DNA of 64,000 nt, taken from DATJPR01 sp963811705. GTDB lineage: Bacteria; Bacteroidota; Ignavibacteria; UBA10030; UBA6906. Position numbers and translations under genes: made by a program. Shown here one piece after another: positions 60,975 through 64,000 of this stretch; position 1 is the stretch's first letter, and each line of letters begins with the position of its first letter. The notes under the pieces are model-generated. The model saw only the letters and a list, made by a program, of their open reading frames with translations, was not told the DNA's origin and searched no databases. The stretch is taken from assembly GCA_963811705.1 (NCBI GenBank), contig CAWESL010000007.1, positions 186,001 through 250,000 of the forward strand, read 5' to 3'.

Positions 60975-62336
60975 ATGAATGAACGGCACGGTTTTGTCGG
61001 CGCTTCGGTGCGCCTCCCCTTGCTTTGCGCTTTCGTTCTCATTGCGGTCCTCCCCTTGTCGCTGCATGCGCAAGGCGGTTGGGCGCTTGGGTTCAACGGT
61101 TCCAGTGATCTCGTGACGATCACGGACAATTCGATCGATCTCTCCGGGGATTTTACTGTCGAGTTCTGGGTGAAGTTCAATGACGTCTCCAGCGGTCAAA
61201 TGATTATGTCAAAAAACCGAGGGGGGCAGTCTCACTCCTATGAATGGGAACTCGGCGTCAGTATGGACGGGGACGGGCTTATACGGTTCGAGGTCGGCTC
61301 TTCAACTCCCTGGGCGTTCCAGCAGCTGGCGAGCACGACGGTGTTGACCGCAGGAACCTGGTATCATGTCGCTGCCACGTTCGAGGGGACCGCGATGTCG
61401 TTGTACATCAACGGGACCTTGGATAACGGCTTGTCCAATGGTCTCACCCGCTGGACCGACAATGTCAACCCTCCCCTGGTTCTTGGGGCTCCGACGCTTG
61501 GTTCAAGCGACGGGTATTTCAATGGCGTTCTTGATGAGGTACGGATATGGAATGTTGCCCGATCGGCGTCCGATATTCAGTCCACGATGAATGCGGAGTT
61601 GACAGGGAATGAGACAGGCCTCATGGCATATTACAGCATGAATGCCGGAAGCGGCTCTGCTCTTTCGGACGATCAGTCGAATGGAACGGGAAATTCCGGG
61701 ATCATCAGCGGGGCGACCTGGCTTTCATCGACGGCACCGCTTCCCATTCAGCTCGCAACCTTTGCGGCAACGGCATCCCCCGCAGAGAGGAGCGTCAGCC
61801 TTGCCTGGACGACAAAAAGTGAGGTGGACAATTACGGGTTCGAAGTGCAGCGCTCAACCGACGCGAAGAGCGGATTCACAAGCGTCTCTCCTTTGATCCC
61901 CGGGCATGGAACGAGTGCGAGCGGATTCAGCTATTCATACTCCGATGACAACGTGCCTGCAGGGCTTCATTTTTACCGGTTGAAACAGATCGACCTGGAC
62001 GGATCCGCCCATTTTACCGAACCGGTGATTGTGCAATCGTTGACCGGCGTCGACGCGAGCAACCCGGTACCGACCGTGTTTTCTTTGAACCAAAATTATC
62101 CAAATCCTTTTAACCCAACGACGACGATATCGTACGGGCTTCCGAAGGCAACAACGATGACCCTCTCGGTCTACAACGCCATCGGACAACACGTGGCAAC
62201 GCTCGTCGAGGGGCAACAGTCCGCGGGATACCATCAGGCAACATTTGACGGCTCACAGCTTTCTTCGGGGGTCTATCTGTATCGTCTCGAGGCGGGAACG
62301 TTCGTCGCAACACGAACGCTCGTCATGGTGAAATGA
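60975..62336 (+). CDS. LamG-domain secreted protein with T9SS sorting domain
   Basis: A 453-residue exported protein from ATG 60975. The signal peptide ends near LSLHAQ. A LamG/concanavalin-like domain spans about 35-225: ALGFNGSSDLVTI, GDFTVEFWVKF, GTWYHVAATFEG, GVLDEVRIWNVARS. A short beta-rich stretch (SLAWTTKSEVDNYGFEVQRS) leads to a complete T9SS C-terminal domain: LNQNYPNPFNPTTTISYGLP, VYNAIGQHVATL and LSSGVYLYRLEAG. It is probably a surface glycan-binding or adhesive protein. A sigma-54-like promoter lies upstream, and a strong hairpin follows. Confidence 0.88.
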   Translation: MNERHGFVGASVRLPLLCAFVLIAVLPLSLHAQGGWALGFNGSSDLVTITDNSIDLSGDFTVEFWVKFNDVSSGQMIMSKNRGGQSHSYEWELGVSMDGDGLIRFEVGSSTPWAFQQLASTTVLTAGTWYHVAATFEGTAMSLYINGTLDNGLSNGLTRWTDNVNPPLVLGAPTLGSSDGYFNGVLDEVRIWNVARSASDIQSTMNAELTGNETGLMAYYSMNAGSGSALSDDQSNGTGNSGIISGATWLSSTAPLPIQLATFAATASPAERSVSLAWTTKSEVDNYGFEVQRSTDAKSGFTSVSPLIPGHGTSASGFSYSYSDDNVPAGLHFYRLKQIDLDGSAHFTEPVIVQSLTGVDASNPVPTVFSLNQNYPNPFNPTTTISYGLPKATTMTLSVYNAIGQHVATLVEGQQSAGYHQATFDGSQLSSGVYLYRLEAGTFVATRTLVMVK

Positions 62337-62354
62337 ATCTTGTCAATCAGCAGC

Positions 62355-62381
62355 CGACAGACGACAACGCGTCGTCTGTCG
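62355..62381. terminator. Bidirectional hairpin between convergent genes
   Basis: Perfect 11-bp arms CGACAGACGAC and GTCGTCTGTCG flank a 5-nt loop, in the 76-bp gap between the LamG/T9SS gene and the convergent GH9-related gene. On the + strand it is followed by TTGTCCTTTGTT. Confidence 0.65.
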
Positions 62382-62412
62382 ACTGCGTTGTCCTTTGTTC
62401 CCTGTCCCCTGA

Positions 62413-63765
62413 CTATTCCCCGCCCCGGAGCGACTCCGCTGCGAGAACGAGCTCCACATAGCTCACCCCCAGGTTCACGACGTACTCATTCTCTCCCCAG
62501 AGGAACGGCCAGTCCTCCTTGTTTTCGGGGAAGTCCGGCTTGACGATCAGTACCCCCGGGACGACCCCGCCCGGAATGGAGGTAAAATCCGCACGGTTGT
62601 TTCCGTACACGACGCGTTTGGAGCGCGATCCCACACCGGAGACGAAGGAGATGTCGGAACCGGGGTGGCAACCAAAGAGATAGTCCAGTCCGCGGAAGAC
62701 AGACTCTCTGTCAATAATGTCCGGGAAGGCCCTGGGCAACGAAAAGTTGTTCAGGGAGAAATCGAACAGCGAATAGTCGTAGCGGAGATACCTCCCCCAC
62801 CGATGCAGCGTTGCATGATAGACATCGACGAGCCGGCCATCCTCTTCGACTTGCAGGAGTCTCGCAGCTTCTTGGGTCCGATCGTTCGGGTCGAGCTCAA
62901 TGACTGCGACCTTTTCGGCTTCGGGCAAATATCCGACCTGCGAATGGGCTATGACCGGCAGTCTGGTCCAACCGGGCACCGTCCCTGCCTCCAGGTACCA
63001 CTCGACGACGGTACCGGTTTTGTTGGAGGGCAGAAGGGTCCGGACTACGTACCACCCGTTCTGGGCAATGTCGCGGCCGTCATAAAGAAGGAGATCGCCC
63101 TTCAACGATTGAATGTGAATTCTTCGTTCAGGTTCCTCGGGCGCAAGGACGAGGTTCTTCCCCTTCCCCAATGGTGCGGGTTCGATGTCCTGTCCAGGCG
63201 TTGTGACCATCGGTCCTCCCGCGGAAAGCGGAAACACTCCGCCCCTCCCGTCGATGAGATACCCCTTTCCCCAGTACGCCGGGGGGAGGAACTCCAAATT
63301 GAATCCCGCACGTCCTGCCAAATCATGGGGAAGAGGACGTTCAAGGGCGACCCGGACGAGTATCCCCCGCCCCTGCGCTTCGGCGTGCACGGTGTACGAA
63401 AAGTCGTGACCGGGGTACTCGAGTTCGACATCAACCCGTTGGGAATCCCGGACGACAGTCCGTCGGACCAGCCGGGGGATCGGGTCCCACTGCGCCGGGG
63501 TCGGACTCAGGCGCACATCGCCGTTGGTCGCGGTTCGGACTCCATGATGGATGATCTCCACTCCGCTCATCTTGGCGTCGCTGAAGTTGCCGTCGTACCA
63601 GTTGTTGAAGACGAGGACGTCACAACCGCGTTCTTCAAAGTAGCCGGCGCTGTTCAGGGAGAACCCGGACTTTGCCTGCCGGGCTTCGACCGAAACGCCG
63701 TACACAAGAACAACGATCAGCGACACGATGGATGACCACCGGGATAGTCGGCGCTTATGCTGCAT
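62413..63765 (-). CDS. GH9-related exported protein lacking most of the catalytic domain
   Basis: A 450-residue protein with a signal peptide of about 28 residues. The N-terminal half resembles the sequence preceding GH9 enzymes in Bacteroidota. Residues about 265-345 match the cellulase N-terminal Ig-like domain (IAHSQVGYLPEAEKVAVIEL, YDYSLFDFS). Directly after this the protein continues with the extreme C-terminus of a GH9 barrel (GLDYLFGCHPGSDISFVSGV, IPGGVVPGVLIVKPDFP, GENEYVVNLGVSYVEL). About 300-400 residues, including the usual nucleophile region, are absent without breaking the frame. The first bases overlap the upstream gene by 11 nt. It is probably inactive as a glycosidase. Confidence 0.7.
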   Translation of the reverse strand: MQHKRRLSRWSSIVSLIVVLVYGVSVEARQAKSGFSLNSAGYFEERGCDVLVFNNWYDGNFSDAKMSGVEIIHHGVRTATNGDVRLSPTPAQWDPIPRLVRRTVVRDSQRVDVELEYPGHDFSYTVHAEAQGRGILVRVALERPLPHDLAGRAGFNLEFLPPAYWGKGYLIDGRGGVFPLSAGGPMVTTPGQDIEPAPLGKGKNLVLAPEEPERRIHIQSLKGDLLLYDGRDIAQNGWYVVRTLLPSNKTGTVVEWYLEAGTVPGWTRLPVIAHSQVGYLPEAEKVAVIELDPNDRTQEAARLLQVEEDGRLVDVYHATLHRWGRYLRYDYSLFDFSLNNFSLPRAFPDIIDRESVFRGLDYLFGCHPGSDISFVSGVGSRSKRVVYGNNRADFTSIPGGVVPGVLIVKPDFPENKEDWPFLWGENEYVVNLGVSYVELVLAAESLRGGE

Positions 63766-64000
63766 GGACGGGAAACTCCTTCACTGTTTGAAGAAATGCC
63801 CGGATATTCTCGGAGCTGACTCCGGGCGGCATGCCGCCGCCGCAGGAAAGAATGACGCGTGACCGATCGTCCAACGATGTCAGGAGTCGCATGGTTGCTT
63901 CCACAACCTGAGCGGGATTCCCGGCGGCGAGCACATCGCGGGGAGGGATGTTCCCCAAGAGCGTCACCGTGTTTCCCGTGAGACGCTTGATCTCGTTGAG
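63755..64000 (-). CDS. Uroporphyrinogen decarboxylase-family protein (C-terminal part; 5' end outside window)
   Basis: The frame is open to the window edge and shows the last 81 residues. The end IPPRDVLAAGNPAQVVEATM and ILSCGGGMPPGVSSENIRAF matches the C-terminus of the URO-D superfamily, which includes true uroporphyrinogen decarboxylases and corrinoid methyltransferases. These residues do not tell them apart. The downstream neighbour is a glycosidase-like protein, not a haem gene, which makes a non-haem role somewhat more likely. Confidence 0.7.
   Translation of the reverse strand, partial: LNEIKRLTGNTVTLLGNIPPRDVLAAGNPAQVVEATMRLLTSLDDRSRVILSCGGGMPPGVSSENIRAFLQTVKEFPVHAA

Overview
The window looks like a chromosomal segment of an uncultured member of the Bacteroidota/Ignavibacteriota (FCB) lineage. 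Support for this comes from three proteins (one broken) with type IX secretion C-terminal sorting domains (NPFNP-type motifs), a Bacteroidota-type serine palmitoyltransferase, DUF5916 and OmpP1/FadL outer-membrane proteins, a MacB/FtsX-type permease remnant, and moderately high GC content. Species-level assignment is not possible from the sequence alone.

Layout. 1-2.3 kb: a serine palmitoyltransferase (cut by the window edge) diverges from an SDR that may be the ceramide/ketosphinganine reductase. 2.3-8.15 kb: a minus-strand thrA-thrB-thrC-proC operon with overlapping genes, preceded by a transcription attenuator (Thr-rich leader peptide, antiterminator, terminator). 8.5-10.4 kb: a saccharopine-dehydrogenase-like gene, a 223-bp tandem repeat and an initiator tRNA-Met. 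10.4-23.6 kb: envelope proteins and lipoproteins, a Tat-exported DUF362 protein, hydrolases, a Crp-type regulator with YceI, an OmpA-like protein and a CHASE-type histidine kinase. 24.2-28.9 kb: a sugar module (Gfo/Idh oxidoreductase, GPH symporter, alpha-L-fucosidase). 29-42.6 kb: a STAS protein, a T9SS-sorted esterase, a secreted Gfo/Idh protein, an acetyltransferase, a permease remnant with palindromic repeats, a multi-PAS histidine kinase, DUF5916 and FadL-like outer-membrane proteins, and a MerR regulator.

42.7-52.2 kb: the most striking region, a thirteen-gene minus-strand operon. In transcription order it reads: excisionase-HTH/PocR regulator, TusA, DsrE2-like, DsrE-like, a GcvH-like lipoyl carrier, [NiFe] hydrogenase small subunit, Isp1 (HdrE/NarI-like cytochrome b), Isp2 (HdrD-like Fe-S protein), a STAS-like protein, hydrogenase large subunit, maturation protease, HypC and lipoate-protein ligase. 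The hynS-isp1-isp2-hynL core is known from Isp-type hydrogenases. Its union with a full sulfur-carrier and lipoyl-carrier set suggests a membrane hydrogenase coupled to protein-bound sulfur or disulfide chemistry. The large subunit and Isp2 carry eight frameshifts, all consistent with single missing bases, so sequence error is more likely than gene decay.

53.1-57.9 kb: a complete 4-hydroxyproline degradation operon. 57.9-64 kb: a broken T9SS gene, a lipoprotein, a zinc alcohol dehydrogenase, a LamG/T9SS protein behind a sigma-54-like promoter, a GH9-related protein lacking most of its catalytic domain, and the C-terminus of a uroporphyrinogen-decarboxylase-family protein.

Several dispersed non-coding repeat families lie in the intergenic spaces: palindromic elements, heptamer runs, and a block found downstream of T9SS genes.
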